DNA of 64,000 bases from Streptococcus sp. oral taxon 431 (GTDB taxonomy: Bacteria > Bacillota > Bacilli > Lactobacillales > Streptococcaceae): contig NZ_JALDUI010000009.1 in NCBI RefSeq assembly GCF_023115445.1, positions 1 through 64,000 on the forward strand, written 5' to 3'. The notes under the pieces were generated by a model that did no database searches, was not told the origin of the DNA, and was given only the letters and a program-made list of their open reading frames with translations. Each line of letters starts with the position of its first letter. The first letter of the stretch is position 1. The translations under genes and the position numbers were made by a program. Positions 37,472 through 48,463 of this stretch are shown in pieces.

Positions 37472-38283
37472 AAAGCCTCCTCGAGCTCCTCCTCGGTCAG
37501 GTAGTGCTCTGGTAATTTTAAGCCATTATCACGCAGTGATTGTTTTAATTGGTTGACAAAGGGTTGGTCTAAGCCAATTTGATCTAGATCCGCTCTAGAA
37601 AATAATTCTCTAGGAGTGCTTGTTGACTCGACTTTCCCTTTTTTCATTACTAAAACACGGTCACTCATAGCAACCTCATCTAAATCATGCGTAATGGAGA
37701 TAACTGTTATCTGGTGGTCTTGGCGAATTTTCTGGACTATCTTAATCAACTCTAGTCGTCCTTCTGGGTCCAACATACTTGTAGCCTCATCCAAGATTAA
37801 AATATCTGGTCGCAGAGCTACAACTCCTGCAATAGCTACTCTCTGTTTCTGACCTCCTGATAAACGAGATGGTTCCTTTTTAGCAAATTCAGCCATCCCA
37901 ACCAATGATAAAGCCTCAGAAACGCGTTTCTTCATCTCTTCAAGTGGGATTCCTTGATTTTCCAGTCCAAAAGCAACGTCGTCTTCAACAGTTGCTCCTA
38001 CGAATTGGTTATCAGGATTTTGAAAGACCATACCAATCTTACGTCTTTTTTCCCAGACATTTTCTGGAGTTAGGCAATCACCGTCTATCCAAATTTCTCC
38101 AGATTCAGCCTCGAGCAAACCATCAATCAAGCGAACTGTCGTTGATTTTCCACTACCATTATGACCAACGATAGACAACCATGCTCCACGTTTCACGTGA
38201 AACGAAATGTTATGAACATCATAATGTTCTTGATCTGTCTGATATCGAAAAGACAGGTCTTTTATCTCAATAATCGATTCCAT
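37456..38283 (-). CDS. ecfA1: ECF transporter ATPase 1
   Basis: This 275-residue ABC ATPase has Walker [10 protein letters not shown] (40-48), Q-loop FQNPDNQ, signature LSGGQKQR and Walker B ILILDEA. It powers uptake of vitamins and metals through shared S components. A perfect parS site is embedded in codons 27-32. It starts two bases after the pgsA stop codon. Confidence 0.95.
   Translation of the reverse strand: MESIIEIKDLSFRYQTDQEHYDVHNISFHVKRGAWLSIVGHNGSGKSTTVRLIDGLLEAESGEIWIDGDCLTPENVWEKRRKIGMVFQNPDNQFVGATVEDDVAFGLENQGIPLEEMKKRVSEALSLVGMAEFAKKEPSRLSGGQKQRVAIAGVVALRPDILILDEATSMLDPEGRLELIKIVQKIRQDHQITVISITHDLDEVAMSDRVLVMKKGKVESTSTPRELFSRADLDQIGLDQPFVNQLKQSLRDNGLKLPEHYLTEEELEEALWELF
38189..38204. 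other. parS site inside ecfA1
   Basis: CGTTTCACGTGAAACG is a perfect 16-bp palindrome matching the parS core GTTTCACGTGAAAC bound by ParB/Spo0J, which is encoded at 59,265 in this window. It lies about 22 kb from dnaA. Confidence 0.93.
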
Positions 38284-38285
38284 AT

Positions 38286-38825
38286 CTAACGAAAGGTTCC
38301 TTTAAACAAATATGCGCTTCCCTTGAAATAATCATAACCAGAATAAACTGTGAAGAACAAGGCAATATAAAGAGTTATCTGACCAAGCACATTCCAGTGA
38401 AGTAGCAAGAATATAATCGCAAACATCTGACTAAATGTCTTGATTTTTCCAGGCATAGCAGCAGCTAGAACAGTACCTCCTGTTTCAACTAAGAGCAAGC
38501 GTAAACCGGTGACAGCAAGTTCACGACAAATAATTATTGCTACCACCCAAGCTGGTGCCATCTTTAGACCGACCAACATGATAAAGGCTGACATGACCAA
38601 TAATTTATCAGCCATTGGATCTGCAAACTTTCCGAAATTACTAACCACTTGCCATTTTCTAGCTAAATAACCATCTAGATAGTCAGTGATACTTGCAATA
38701 GCAAAAATAACTGCTGCTATTTTATGTAACACAGGAGATTGTCCAAATGATAGAAGGAGAACAAAAATCGGAATAAATAAAATTCTACCAAGCGTCAGTA
38801 TGTTAGGAATATTTTCTTTTTTCAT
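38286..38825 (-). CDS. pgsA: CDP-diacylglycerol-glycerol-3-phosphate 3-phosphatidyltransferase
   Basis: This 179-residue membrane enzyme makes phosphatidylglycerol phosphate, the first step to phosphatidylglycerol. The CDP-alcohol phosphatidyltransferase signature runs from DYLDGYLAR to GKFADPMADK (D-x2-DG-x2-AR-x8-G-x3-D-x3-D). The ATG at 38825 follows GGAAGG; an upstream ATG at 38867 overlaps the end of rodZ and is rejected. Confidence 0.95.
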   Translation of the reverse strand: MKKENIPNILTLGRILFIPIFVLLLSFGQSPVLHKIAAVIFAIASITDYLDGYLARKWQVVSNFGKFADPMADKLLVMSAFIMLVGLKMAPAWVVAIIICRELAVTGLRLLLVETGGTVLAAAMPGKIKTFSQMFAIIFLLLHWNVLGQITLYIALFFTVYSGYDYFKGSAYLFKGTFR

Positions 38826-38836
38826 ATTATCCTTCC

Positions 38837-39661
38837 TTAGTTTGAACTTAATGTTAGAGTAATCCAACCAGTTTGACCAGTTAATTTTGAAGTGTCAATT
38901 TCCTTATTATCAATTTTCACCGATACTCCTTTAACAACACCCAATGTTATGGTTACTGGAGATCCTTTAGAGATGGTTGTTTTGGCTATTTTATTATTAG
39001 GTTCAAGAGTCACTCCTCCTGCTAAATCAGTATCCGAAACACTAATCCAGCTTGTTGCATCTGTTACAGATAATTGAAGCTCCGCAGAATCTTTAGATGT
39101 CTTATATTCCACTGATAAAGCATCTCCCTGACCTGAAACAGTCAAAGTAGTTGCCTCACTCGAACTTGATGAACTAGTAGCTTGACTACTACTTGATTCT
39201 ACACTACTAGAGCTACTTGTTGAACTCACAACACTATAAGTTGCTGCAGAAGACGCAGTTGGTTGGGTTTGAATATAATTCCACACATAGTAGGTTACAA
39301 AAATTAAAATTGATAGAGAAAAAAGAACAAAGTAAAATAGCGGGAGAAACGAATTTTTCTTTCGATTAGACCGTCTACGTCCTGAAAGCTCAATCTCATC
39401 AACATCTACCTCTTCATAAATAATCATACTACCTGAATCATAGGCATCTAGAACAATATGTTCATCTAATTCAACCGCCCAAGCATATTTTCTCAAAAAA
39501 GAGCGAGCATAAAAAGTACTCGGTAGTTTGTCAAAATCATCTGACTCCATTGCCTCTAACAAATCCAGCTGAATATCTGTCTTTCTGTGCAATTCCTCTA
39601 AGCTCAGTCCTTGGTTAATTCTTGCAAGACGTAAGACCTCACCAATTGTTTTTTTTCTCAT
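38837..39661 (-). CDS. rodZ: RodZ-like helix-turn-helix membrane protein
   Basis: This 274-residue single-pass protein has a cytoplasmic HTH domain (residues 5-70, RLARINQGLSLEEL), a basic stop-transfer stretch and a transmembrane helix (about 104-130). A serine-rich extracellular linker (about 140-170) and a C-terminal DUF4115 domain follow. In streptococci RodZ belongs to the elongation machinery with MreC and MreD, which lie in the same run. The ATG at 39661 is chosen because AAGGA is nine bases upstream; the ATG at 39670 is too close to it. Confidence 0.9.
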   Translation of the reverse strand: MRKKTIGEVLRLARINQGLSLEELHRKTDIQLDLLEAMESDDFDKLPSTFYARSFLRKYAWAVELDEHIVLDAYDSGSMIIYEEVDVDEIELSGRRRSNRKKNSFLPLFYFVLFSLSILIFVTYYVWNYIQTQPTASSAATYSVVSSTSSSSSVESSSSQATSSSSSSEATTLTVSGQGDALSVEYKTSKDSAELQLSVTDATSWISVSDTDLAGGVTLEPNNKIAKTTISKGSPVTITLGVVKGVSVKIDNKEIDTSKLTGQTGWITLTLSSN

Positions 39662-39698
39662 ACTTAACATTCCTTCTTTCTAGTGTATTTTCTAGCGA

Positions 39699-40982
39699 TT
39701 ATATCGGGAAAATTGTACAATCAACCATATCGCTATTATCTATCAAATCATGTCCAGCCTCTAGAATATCTTCTAAAGTAATTTCCTGCAAAAGTTTAGG
39801 AAGGTCAAACAGGGTAGAACCTGTATCGGTTGGATGATACTGAGTAGCAATGTATTCAAGAGAATCCATACTATGAAGAAATTCTCCATACATCTCAGTT
39901 TTTACAATATCCAAGTGATCCTCAGTTATATCCTCATCTTTAACAAAATTGCGAATAGCTTTACGAAATTGATGAGAAAGTGCCACAGGTTCCTTTGTAT
40001 CCATTGTTAATATCACAAAATGGAAACGAGGATCTACTTCTATTTCTAGAGACAGGGAAGCATCCAGTTTACCTGTCTCATATAATTTTTGAAATCTTTG
40101 TGAAGTCCAACCAAACATCATTGTAAACAACAATTTCAATAAAAGATGATAACGATACTGATCTCGATTTCCGATATCTTCATTTCCTCTAATACCGATC
40201 GCTAATTTTGGAGAAGCCACGTCCATCCGTAAACTTTCAGTAGTCTTTACAGGATGTAAAGGTATTTTTTCTCTCTTAAACTCATGTTTTTTTTCTTGAG
40301 GATGAGATTTCTTAGCAAAATAATCTTCAAGGAGTTCAAAATCAAAATTCCCCACTAAAAAGATATTACTATTGACAGGTCTGTAAAACTCTTTAAAGTT
40401 CTCTTCTAAATCCTCCAAACAAATAGCATCAATAGAGTTTTCACTACCAACAATATCTGAAGCTAAAGGACTTTCTGGATAGAGATTTGCCAAAGTCTTG
40501 AAAAATAGACAAGAATCTGGATCATCCTGATACATCTCTCTTTCCTGTTGAATGATATCCTTTTCGCGCTCCACAGATTCTTCAGTCATATTGAAAGTAG
40601 TGACAAGTTCTTCTAGCAAATCTAAACACTCTAGAACATTTTCAGAAGTCGAGAAAAGATAGCTAGTTTTCGTAAAGCTCGTAAAGGCATTACTTTCAGC
40701 ACCCAACTCTGTAAAAGCTGCCATAACATCTCCAGAATCTTCTCTTTCAAAAAGCTTATGTTCTAAGAAATGAGCGATTCCTTGTGGATATTGTTGTAAG
40801 TCCTTATCATCCACTGTAAACCTTGTGTCAACAGAACCAACTTGGACACTTACAACACCATAAACCTCGTTAAAGTCCTTTTTAGGTAGTAAAGTAACTG
40901 TCAAACCATTTTCTAAGCTAGTTTGATACAAAGTTTCTTTTACAGCAGGATAATATTTCTTTTGAAAAGTAGGTCTGGTCAT
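39699..40982 (-). CDS. yfmH: M16 peptidase YfmH-like
   Basis: This 427-residue member of the M16 (insulinase/mitochondrial-processing) family keeps the inverted zinc motif HxxEH (AHFLEHKLFE, about residue 71-75) and a downstream glutamate. In B. subtilis YfmF and YfmH are linked to the 5-aminopentanol modification of elongation factor P; the direct substrate is not known. It overlaps the partner gene by four bases. Confidence 0.88.
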   Translation of the reverse strand: MTRPTFQKKYYPAVKETLYQTSLENGLTVTLLPKKDFNEVYGVVSVQVGSVDTRFTVDDKDLQQYPQGIAHFLEHKLFEREDSGDVMAAFTELGAESNAFTSFTKTSYLFSTSENVLECLDLLEELVTTFNMTEESVEREKDIIQQEREMYQDDPDSCLFFKTLANLYPESPLASDIVGSENSIDAICLEDLEENFKEFYRPVNSNIFLVGNFDFELLEDYFAKKSHPQEKKHEFKREKIPLHPVKTTESLRMDVASPKLAIGIRGNEDIGNRDQYRYHLLLKLLFTMMFGWTSQRFQKLYETGKLDASLSLEIEVDPRFHFVILTMDTKEPVALSHQFRKAIRNFVKDEDITEDHLDIVKTEMYGEFLHSMDSLEYIATQYHPTDTGSTLFDLPKLLQEITLEDILEAGHDLIDNSDMVDCTIFPI

Positions 40983-42229
40983 TCTGCTCCTTCCATAAAA
41001 TAAATAGCCTGCAACTTAAAACTGTTTGCTGCTTCACAAATTGCTTCTCTATCAACTTGTTCAAGCTTATCGATTAAAGTTTTTGTATCAAGATTCGCCT
41101 TCCCAAAAAAAGTTGACAAATAATATTTATCGACGATAGAATCTTGATTATCCTGAGCTAGTAGTAAAGAGCGACGAATCATTTGTTTGGTCTGATCAAT
41201 TTCCTTATCTGTAAACTTGCCATTTTTTATGTCAAGTAACTGATGATTCATCAATTTTCTTACTTTATTTCGATTTTGCCGATCAATTCCAGCAAACAAT
41301 CGTAAAAATCCACTAAAGAGATCCAAATGACTTGATACCGTATAGGCCAGTCCTTCTTTTTCTCGCACTTGGGTAAATAGTTTCGAATGAGAAAAGGCTC
41401 CTAAAAGACCATTTACAAGAAGCACTGCCATCTGTTCTTCATCACCATATGCCACTGAACTATGGTAGCCCATCTCTAAAACAGACTGTCCTAATCTCTT
41501 TCTAATAATACCTTCTCTAAGAATATTAGAATAGGGTTGCTGATATTGAATGTTTACAGCTGATTTACGACCTGTTAAAGGAAATTTATGTAAAAACTCT
41601 AAAACTTCAATTTCATTAAAATCGCCTAAGAAGAAAATATCTATTTGGTCTTCTTTTAGCATTTTTTGATAGCTTGAAAAACATGTTTTTGAAGTCTCTT
41701 CTGAAATTCTAGAAATCAAATCTTTTGGAACTAGCTGCATTGATTCTTCTTGGAAAAACAATTGATCCAACTCTTTATGTGCAAAGAAGAATGGGTCTTC
41801 TAATTCTGATTCCAGCCTTGATAAGATCTGTTTTTTCTCGATGTCAAAAGCATTTTTCTCGAATCCATCCTCATCCGACAATGGTGTAAACAGAACCTGA
41901 TGCAGTAATTCTAAAATTTGAGAAGTTAATACGTTTTTCTTACTTAAAAATTCATCACGCACATAGGAAATACTCAAATCCACAAGATGACTTTGTCCTC
42001 TTCGATAGGCGTGCGCTGACAAATCAGTTCCATACAAGGTTGCTAAACGTTTTCGAAACAGTTGAGCAGTTGGATAACTTTGGTTGGCAGTTTCAAGCAT
42101 ACTGGCACTTAACATACGACCTGAAATTGAATCCAAAGACAATGGAGCTGTAAAACGCACAGTAATTTTATTAGTTTTAAATTTTTTTGATTGGATAAAA
42201 TGCACTGTAATTCCAGGTACTAACTCCAT
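40979..42229 (-). CDS. yfmF: M16 peptidase-like protein YfmF
   Basis: This 416-residue M16-family partner lacks the HxxEH zinc motif, so it is probably the non-catalytic subunit of a heterodimer with YfmH. The fold is supported by the C-terminal VREKEGLAYTVSSHLD segment typical of M16 proteins. It leads the long minus-strand run through mreD, with GGAGG before the ATG and an extended -10 at 42257-42262. Confidence 0.87.
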   Translation of the reverse strand: MELVPGITVHFIQSKKFKTNKITVRFTAPLSLDSISGRMLSASMLETANQSYPTAQLFRKRLATLYGTDLSAHAYRRGQSHLVDLSISYVRDEFLSKKNVLTSQILELLHQVLFTPLSDEDGFEKNAFDIEKKQILSRLESELEDPFFFAHKELDQLFFQEESMQLVPKDLISRISEETSKTCFSSYQKMLKEDQIDIFFLGDFNEIEVLEFLHKFPLTGRKSAVNIQYQQPYSNILREGIIRKRLGQSVLEMGYHSSVAYGDEEQMAVLLVNGLLGAFSHSKLFTQVREKEGLAYTVSSHLDLFSGFLRLFAGIDRQNRNKVRKLMNHQLLDIKNGKFTDKEIDQTKQMIRRSLLLAQDNQDSIVDKYYLSTFFGKANLDTKTLIDKLEQVDREAICEAANSFKLQAIYFMEGAE

Positions 42230-42256
42230 CTCTTACCTCCTTCTACATAGAGTTCT

Positions 42257-42262
42257 ATTATA
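42257..42262 (-). promoter_or_regulatory. Extended -10 promoter of the yfmF-to-mreD run
   Basis: TGGTATAAT on the minus strand lies about 28 bp before yfmF. The nine downstream genes are packed with overlaps or short gaps and no clear terminator, so this may drive them all. Confidence 0.65.
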
Positions 42263-42364
42263 CCATGAAAAGAGAAAATTTTCTTGTTCTCTTTACCCCT
42301 TTTAGAATTAAAATCGCTTTCATTTCTAACGAATTTACCTCTGCCATTTCAAGGTAAAATATGG

Positions 42365-42370
42365 TATAAT
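42365..42370 (+). promoter_or_regulatory. Promoter of yaaA-recF
   Basis: TGGTATAAT (extended -10) lies 21 bp before the yaaA start, with GAGGTGA as ribosome-binding site. Confidence 0.65.
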
Positions 42371-42390
42371 ACCAAAGATTGAGGTGAACT

Positions 42391-42759
42391 ATGGAATACA
42401 AATTATTTGAAGAATTTATCACTCTCCAAGCTCTCTTGAAAGAACTTGGTATTATACACAGTGGCGGAGCTATTAAATCCTTTTTAGCTGAGCATCATGT
42501 CTACTTTAATGGGGAACTAGAAAATCGTCGTGGGAAAAAAGTAAGAATCGGAGACTCTATCGACATTCCTGACATGAAAATCCAAATCATTCTGACGCAA
42601 CCGAGCTTAGAAGAACAGGAAGAATATCTCCAAGAAAAACTTGAGAAAGAACGTGTGACTAAACTTGTCAAAGAAATGAATAAGACGGTCAAAAAAAAGC
42701 CAACAAAAAAGACCCCGAAAGCTAAAACAAAAACTGCACCACGTTTCCCAGGTAGATAA
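42391..42759 (+). CDS. yaaA: S4-domain RNA-binding protein YaaA
   Basis: This 122-residue protein has a small S4 RNA-binding domain (residues 1-65, [20 protein letters not shown]) and a Lys-rich tail. The gene is a standard neighbour of recF in Firmicutes. It may help ribosome assembly, but the exact RNA target is unknown. recF starts two bases after its stop codon. Confidence 0.88.
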   Translation: MEYKLFEEFITLQALLKELGIIHSGGAIKSFLAEHHVYFNGELENRRGKKVRIGDSIDIPDMKIQIILTQPSLEEQEEYLQEKLEKERVTKLVKEMNKTVKKKPTKKTPKAKTKTAPRFPGR

Positions 42760-42761
42760 GT

Positions 42762-43853
42762 ATGTGGCTAAAAAACTTATCCATCAAGCAATTTAGAAAC
42801 TATCAGGATACCGAAATTGAATTTAATCCTAAATTAAATGTATTTGTGGGTCGAAATGCTCAAGGCAAAACTAATCTTCTGGAAAGTATTTACTTTTTAG
42901 CTTTAACTAGAAGTCATCGGACAAAGACAGACAAGAATTTAATCCGATTTAAAGAAGAACAACTTCAAGTTTTTGGAATTCTTCAAAAAACAACGGCTAC
43001 TGTACCACTTGAGATTGACTTAACCCCAAAAGGTCGGATTACTAAAGTCAATCACTTAAAGCAAGCTCGGCTATCTGACTATATTGGACACATGAATGTT
43101 GTTCTATTTGCACCCGAAGATTTACAACTTGTCAAAGGAGCACCTGCTATCCGACGTAAGTTTATAGATATGGAACTAGGACAAATCAAACCCATATACT
43201 TGTCAGATTTGTCAAGCTACAATCATGTGCTCAAACAAAGAAATACCTACTTAAAGTCAGCGAATCAGATTGACGAAACATTTTTATCTGTTCTAGATGA
43301 CCAGCTAGTAGACTATGGTTGTCGAGTAATGGTTCATAGAGAAGAATTTATCAAAAAAATGGAATCTTTTGGTCGTAAAAAACACTTTGATATTTCGGAC
43401 CAATTAGAAGAGTTATCAATTCGTTATCAACCATCTGTAAACTTCACTGACAAGGAAAAACTAGCAGAATCTTTTTATGCAGCACTTCAAAAAAGTAGAG
43501 CAAGAGATTTATTTAAGAAGAATACTGGAGTTGGTCCTCATCGGGACGATATAATTTTCTTAATCAATGGAATGGACGCAAACTTTGGAAGTCAAGGGCA
43601 ACATCGTAGTCTGGTTTTATCTATAAAACTTGCAGAAATAGAACTGATGGAGAGTATCACTAAGGAATCTCCCATTCTTTTGCTTGACGATGTTATGAGT
43701 GAACTTGACAATACTCGTCAACTTAAATTATTAGAAACTATATCTCAAAATATTCAAACCTTTATTACAACAACTAGTTTAGAGCATCTTCAAAACTTAC
43801 CTGATAATCTCAGTATATTTACTGTAAAGAATGGTCAATTATCTGTAAACTGA
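42762..43853 (+). CDS. recF: DNA replication and repair protein RecF
   Basis: This 363-residue SMC-like ATPase has Walker [10 protein letters not shown] (about 30-38), signature SQGQHRS and Walker [13 protein letters not shown]. It loads RecA at gaps through RecFOR. It is translationally linked to yaaA and ends at a strong terminator shared with convergent guaB. Confidence 0.95.
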   Translation: MWLKNLSIKQFRNYQDTEIEFNPKLNVFVGRNAQGKTNLLESIYFLALTRSHRTKTDKNLIRFKEEQLQVFGILQKTTATVPLEIDLTPKGRITKVNHLKQARLSDYIGHMNVVLFAPEDLQLVKGAPAIRRKFIDMELGQIKPIYLSDLSSYNHVLKQRNTYLKSANQIDETFLSVLDDQLVDYGCRVMVHREEFIKKMESFGRKKHFDISDQLEELSIRYQPSVNFTDKEKLAESFYAALQKSRARDLFKKNTGVGPHRDDIIFLINGMDANFGSQGQHRSLVLSIKLAEIELMESITKESPILLLDDVMSELDNTRQLKLLETISQNIQTFITTTSLEHLQNLPDNLSIFTVKNGQLSVN

Positions 43854-43875
43854 TATTTACATTAGTGTAAACAAT

Positions 43876-43906
43876 AAAAAATCTCCTGTTTTACAGGAGA
43901 TTTTTT
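43876..43906. terminator. Bidirectional terminator between recF and guaB
   Basis: The 14-bp stem AAAAAATCTCCTGT/ACAGGAGATTTTTT with a TTT loop carries A- and T-runs on both strands. Confidence 0.92.
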
Positions 43907-43907
43907 A

Positions 43908-45437
<1,530 letters not shown>

Positions 45438-45439
45438 CT

Positions 45440-45467
45440 ATCATACCATTCTATGAAAATTTGTCAA
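45440..45467 (-). promoter_or_regulatory. Promoter of guaB
   Basis: On the minus strand TTGACA (45462-45467) and TATGAT (45440-45445) are spaced 16 bp. No purine riboswitch was recognised in the short leader. Confidence 0.75.
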
Positions 45468-45491
45468 TTATATTGATAATAGATAATGTAA

Positions 45492-45528
45492 AAAACTATC
45501 CCTTTAATTTTAAAGAAGAGATAGTTTT
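45492..45528 (-). terminator. Terminator after trpS
   Basis: The imperfect stem AAAACTATC/GATAGTTTT (45492-45500 with 45520-45528) is followed on the minus strand by TTTTTTACATT. Confidence 0.7.
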
Positions 45529-45547
45529 AGAGTTCGTATTTTATCTA

Positions 45548-46573
45548 TTAATGAAAGTAATTTAGACCCATTGCTGATTTTACTTCTGATAGCGTTTGGC
45601 CAGCAACTTCTCGAGCTTTTTCACTACCTTTTTGTAACATATTATACACTTCACCCATATCTTTAGCATATTCTAGGCGACGTTCACGGATTGGACCAAG
45701 TTCACGGTCTAGGATTTCAAGTAGATACCGTTTTGTCTTAACATCACCTAGACCTCCACGTTGATAATGCTCTTTCATGTCAGCAATTTCTTGAGCATCT
45801 TCAGGACGTCCGAATACGTCTAAGTAATGGAAAACCATATTTCCTTCAATCTTACCTGGATCCTCAACACGAATGTGATCTGGATCTGTATACATACTCA
45901 TTACTTTCTTACGCAAAGTATCTGCATCATCTGACAAGTAGATACCATTATTAAGCGATTTAGACATTTTGGCATTTCCATCAAGACCAGGTAAGCGACC
46001 TGCTCCTTCATTTTCAGGATAAATTCCTTCCGGTTCTACTAAAACATCACAATTATAGGCATGGTTGAATGAACGCACAATCTCACGCGTTTGTTCAATC
46101 ATCGGTTTTTGGTCTGTACCTACAGGAACATAGTTAGCCTTAAAAGCTGTGATATCTGCTGCTTGAGCAATTGGATAAACTAAAAATCCAGTTGGAATAC
46201 TTTCTCCAAATCCTTTCTGAGCAATTTCTGTCTTTACAGTAGGATTACGCTCCAGACGAGCCAAAGACACTAGATTCATGTAATACATAGAAAGCTCTGC
46301 CAATTCTGGAATCTGGCTTTGAATGAAAATCGTTGATTTGTTAGGATCCAATCCCACTGCAAGATAGTCCAAAGCAACATTCCCAATAGACTCTACAATT
46401 GTTTGTGGATCTTTTGCATGGTCAGTTAAAGCTTGCTGGTCAGCCAAAAAAACAAACATGTCATATTTATCTTCTTGCTGTAATAAGACACGATTTTTTA
46501 AGCTACCAACGTAGTGCCCAATATGTAATTTCCCCGTTGGACGATCTCCTGTTAAAATAATGGGTTTATTCAT
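45548..46573 (-). CDS. trpS: Tryptophanyl-tRNA synthetase
   Basis: This 341-residue class I synthetase has the HIGH-like motif [10 protein letters not shown] (about 14-23) and KMSKS (AKMSKSL). It charges tRNA-Trp. The leader is too short for a T-box, and none was seen. AAGGAG precedes the ATG. Confidence 0.96.
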   Translation of the reverse strand: MNKPIILTGDRPTGKLHIGHYVGSLKNRVLLQQEDKYDMFVFLADQQALTDHAKDPQTIVESIGNVALDYLAVGLDPNKSTIFIQSQIPELAELSMYYMNLVSLARLERNPTVKTEIAQKGFGESIPTGFLVYPIAQAADITAFKANYVPVGTDQKPMIEQTREIVRSFNHAYNCDVLVEPEGIYPENEGAGRLPGLDGNAKMSKSLNNGIYLSDDADTLRKKVMSMYTDPDHIRVEDPGKIEGNMVFHYLDVFGRPEDAQEIADMKEHYQRGGLGDVKTKRYLLEILDRELGPIRERRLEYAKDMGEVYNMLQKGSEKAREVAGQTLSEVKSAMGLNYFH

Positions 46574-46672
46574 CTTATTCTCCTTTGATATAGTCCTTTC
46601 AATTATAGCATTTTTTTGATAAAAAGACAGGTAATTTTTTTTATCAAATAATTACGATTTCAACTCCTTAAC

Positions 46673-46700
46673 TGTAAACCATCTGTAAATATCCTTTACA
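46673..46700 (+). promoter_or_regulatory. TGTAAA/TTTACA repeat cluster upstream of the ABC-F gene
   Basis: TGTAAA (46673-46678), TGTAAA (46684-46689) and TTTACA (46695-46700) are spaced by five bases each. The first pair fits a WalR direct repeat; the second pair fits the GlnR/TnrA inverted box TGTNA-N7-TNACA. The true regulator is not known. Confidence 0.5.
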
Positions 46701-46779
46701 AATAATTGACAGATAAAAATTTGAATATTTGCTGATTTTCTAGTAGAATTAGAGTATTACATATAATAGGAGAAAAAAA

Positions 46780-48402
46780 TTGCTAACAGTATCTGATGTT
46801 TCACTACGTTTTAGTGATCGCAAACTTTTTGATGAGGTCAACATCAAATTTACAGAAGGAAACACATATGGTTTAATTGGTGCTAACGGTGCAGGTAAAT
46901 CAACATTTTTAAAAATCTTAGCTGGGGATATTGAACCTACAACTGGTCATGTTTCTCTTGGACCTGATGAACGTCTTTCTGTGCTTCGTCAAAATCACTT
47001 TGACTATGAGGATGAACGTGTTATTGATGTTGTTATCATGGGTAATGAAAAACTATACAACATCATGAAAGAAAAAGATGCTATCTATATGAAAGCAGAC
47101 TTTACTGATGAAGATGGAGTTCGTGCAGCTGAGCTTGAAGGAGAATTTGCTGAACTAGGTGGTTGGGAAGCTGAGAGTGAAGCTTCACAACTCTTGCAAA
47201 ACTTGAATATCCCTGAAGATCTTCATTACCAAAATATGAGTGAACTTGCAAATGGTGACAAAGTGAAGGTGCTCCTTGCTAAAGCTCTATTTGGTAAACC
47301 AGATGTCCTTCTTCTAGACGAGCCGACCAACGGTCTTGATATCCAATCTATTACTTGGTTAGAAGATTTCTTGATTGACTTTGATAACACTGTTATTGTC
47401 GTATCCCATGACCGTCACTTCTTGAACAAAGTATGTACTCACATGGCCGACCTTGACTTTGGAAAAATCAAACTCTATGTCGGAAACTACGACTTCTGGA
47501 AAGAATCTTCTGAGCTTGCTGCTAAATTGCTAGCAGACCGTAATGCTAAAGCAGAAGAAAAAATTAAGCAACTCCAAGAATTCGTTGCTCGTTTTTCTGC
47601 TAATGCTTCTAAATCAAGACAAGCAACATCACGTAAGAAAATGCTTGATAAGATTGAACTTGAAGAAATTGTGCCATCTAGTCGTAAATATCCATTTATC
47701 AACTTTAAAGCTGAACGTGAAATCGGAAACGATCTCTTGACAGTAGAAAATCTATCTGTCAAGATTGATGGCGAAACTATTCTTGACAACATCAGCTTTA
47801 TCTTGCGTCCAGGTGACAAGACAGCTCTAATCGGTCAAAACGACATTCAAACAACTGCATTGATTCGTGCTATTATGGGTGATATTGACTATGAGGGAAC
47901 TGTCAAGTGGGGAGTTACAACTAGTCGCTCTTACTTGCCAAAAGACAATTCAGCTGATTTTGCTGGGGGTGAATCTATCCTTGACTGGCTCCGTCAATTT
48001 GCAAGTAAAGAAGAAGATGACAATACCTTCTTGCGTGGTTTCCTTGGCCGTATGCTCTTCTCTGGAGATGAGGTTAACAAACCTGTAAATGTCTTGTCAG
48101 GAGGAGAAAAGGTGCGCGTGATGCTATCGAAACTCATGCTTTTGAAATCAAATGTTCTAGTACTTGACGATCCTACTAATCACTTAGATTTGGAATCTAT
48201 TTCAAGTTTGAACGATGGATTGAAAAACTTCAAAGAATCAATCATCTTCGCCAGTCATGACCATGAATTCATTCAAACATTGGCTAACCACATTATTGTC
48301 CTATCTAAAAACGGTGTAATCGACCGTATCGATGAAACCTATGATGAATTCTTAGAAAATGCTGAAGTACAAGCAAAAGTCAAAGAACTTTGGAAAGACT
48401 AA
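46780..48402 (+). CDS. ABC-F family ATPase (YbiT-like)
   Basis: This 540-residue soluble ATPase has two ABC domains and no membrane part; ABC-F proteins act on ribosomes. NBD1 has Walker A GANGAGKS (34-41), but its signature is SELANGDKVK rather than LSGGQ. NBD2 has LSGGEKVR, but its Walker A is GQNDIQTT (352-359), lacking the glycine and lysine. The start is TTG at 46780, with AGGAG seven bases upstream. It is monocistronic with a clear terminator. Confidence 0.9.
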   Translation: MLTVSDVSLRFSDRKLFDEVNIKFTEGNTYGLIGANGAGKSTFLKILAGDIEPTTGHVSLGPDERLSVLRQNHFDYEDERVIDVVIMGNEKLYNIMKEKDAIYMKADFTDEDGVRAAELEGEFAELGGWEAESEASQLLQNLNIPEDLHYQNMSELANGDKVKVLLAKALFGKPDVLLLDEPTNGLDIQSITWLEDFLIDFDNTVIVVSHDRHFLNKVCTHMADLDFGKIKLYVGNYDFWKESSELAAKLLADRNAKAEEKIKQLQEFVARFSANASKSRQATSRKKMLDKIELEEIVPSSRKYPFINFKAEREIGNDLLTVENLSVKIDGETILDNISFILRPGDKTALIGQNDIQTTALIRAIMGDIDYEGTVKWGVTTSRSYLPKDNSADFAGGESILDWLRQFASKEEDDNTFLRGFLGRMLFSGDEVNKPVNVLSGGEKVRVMLSKLMLLKSNVLVLDDPTNHLDLESISSLNDGLKNFKESIIFASHDHEFIQTLANHIIVLSKNGVIDRIDETYDEFLENAEVQAKVKELWKD

Positions 48403-48415
48403 ATAATACTTTAAA

Positions 48416-48440
48416 GCTCAGTTGGATTAACCAACTGAGT
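48416..48440 (+). terminator. Terminator after the ABC-F gene
   Basis: CTCAGTTGG/CCAACTGAG (9 bp, ATTAA loop) is followed by TTTTCT. Confidence 0.85.
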
Positions 48441-48463
48441 TTTCTAACATTCTATGAGGTAAC

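Noticed and set aside
46574-46672. Possible T-box leader for trpS
   Set aside because: The leader is very short and lacks specifier-loop and antiterminator sequences.
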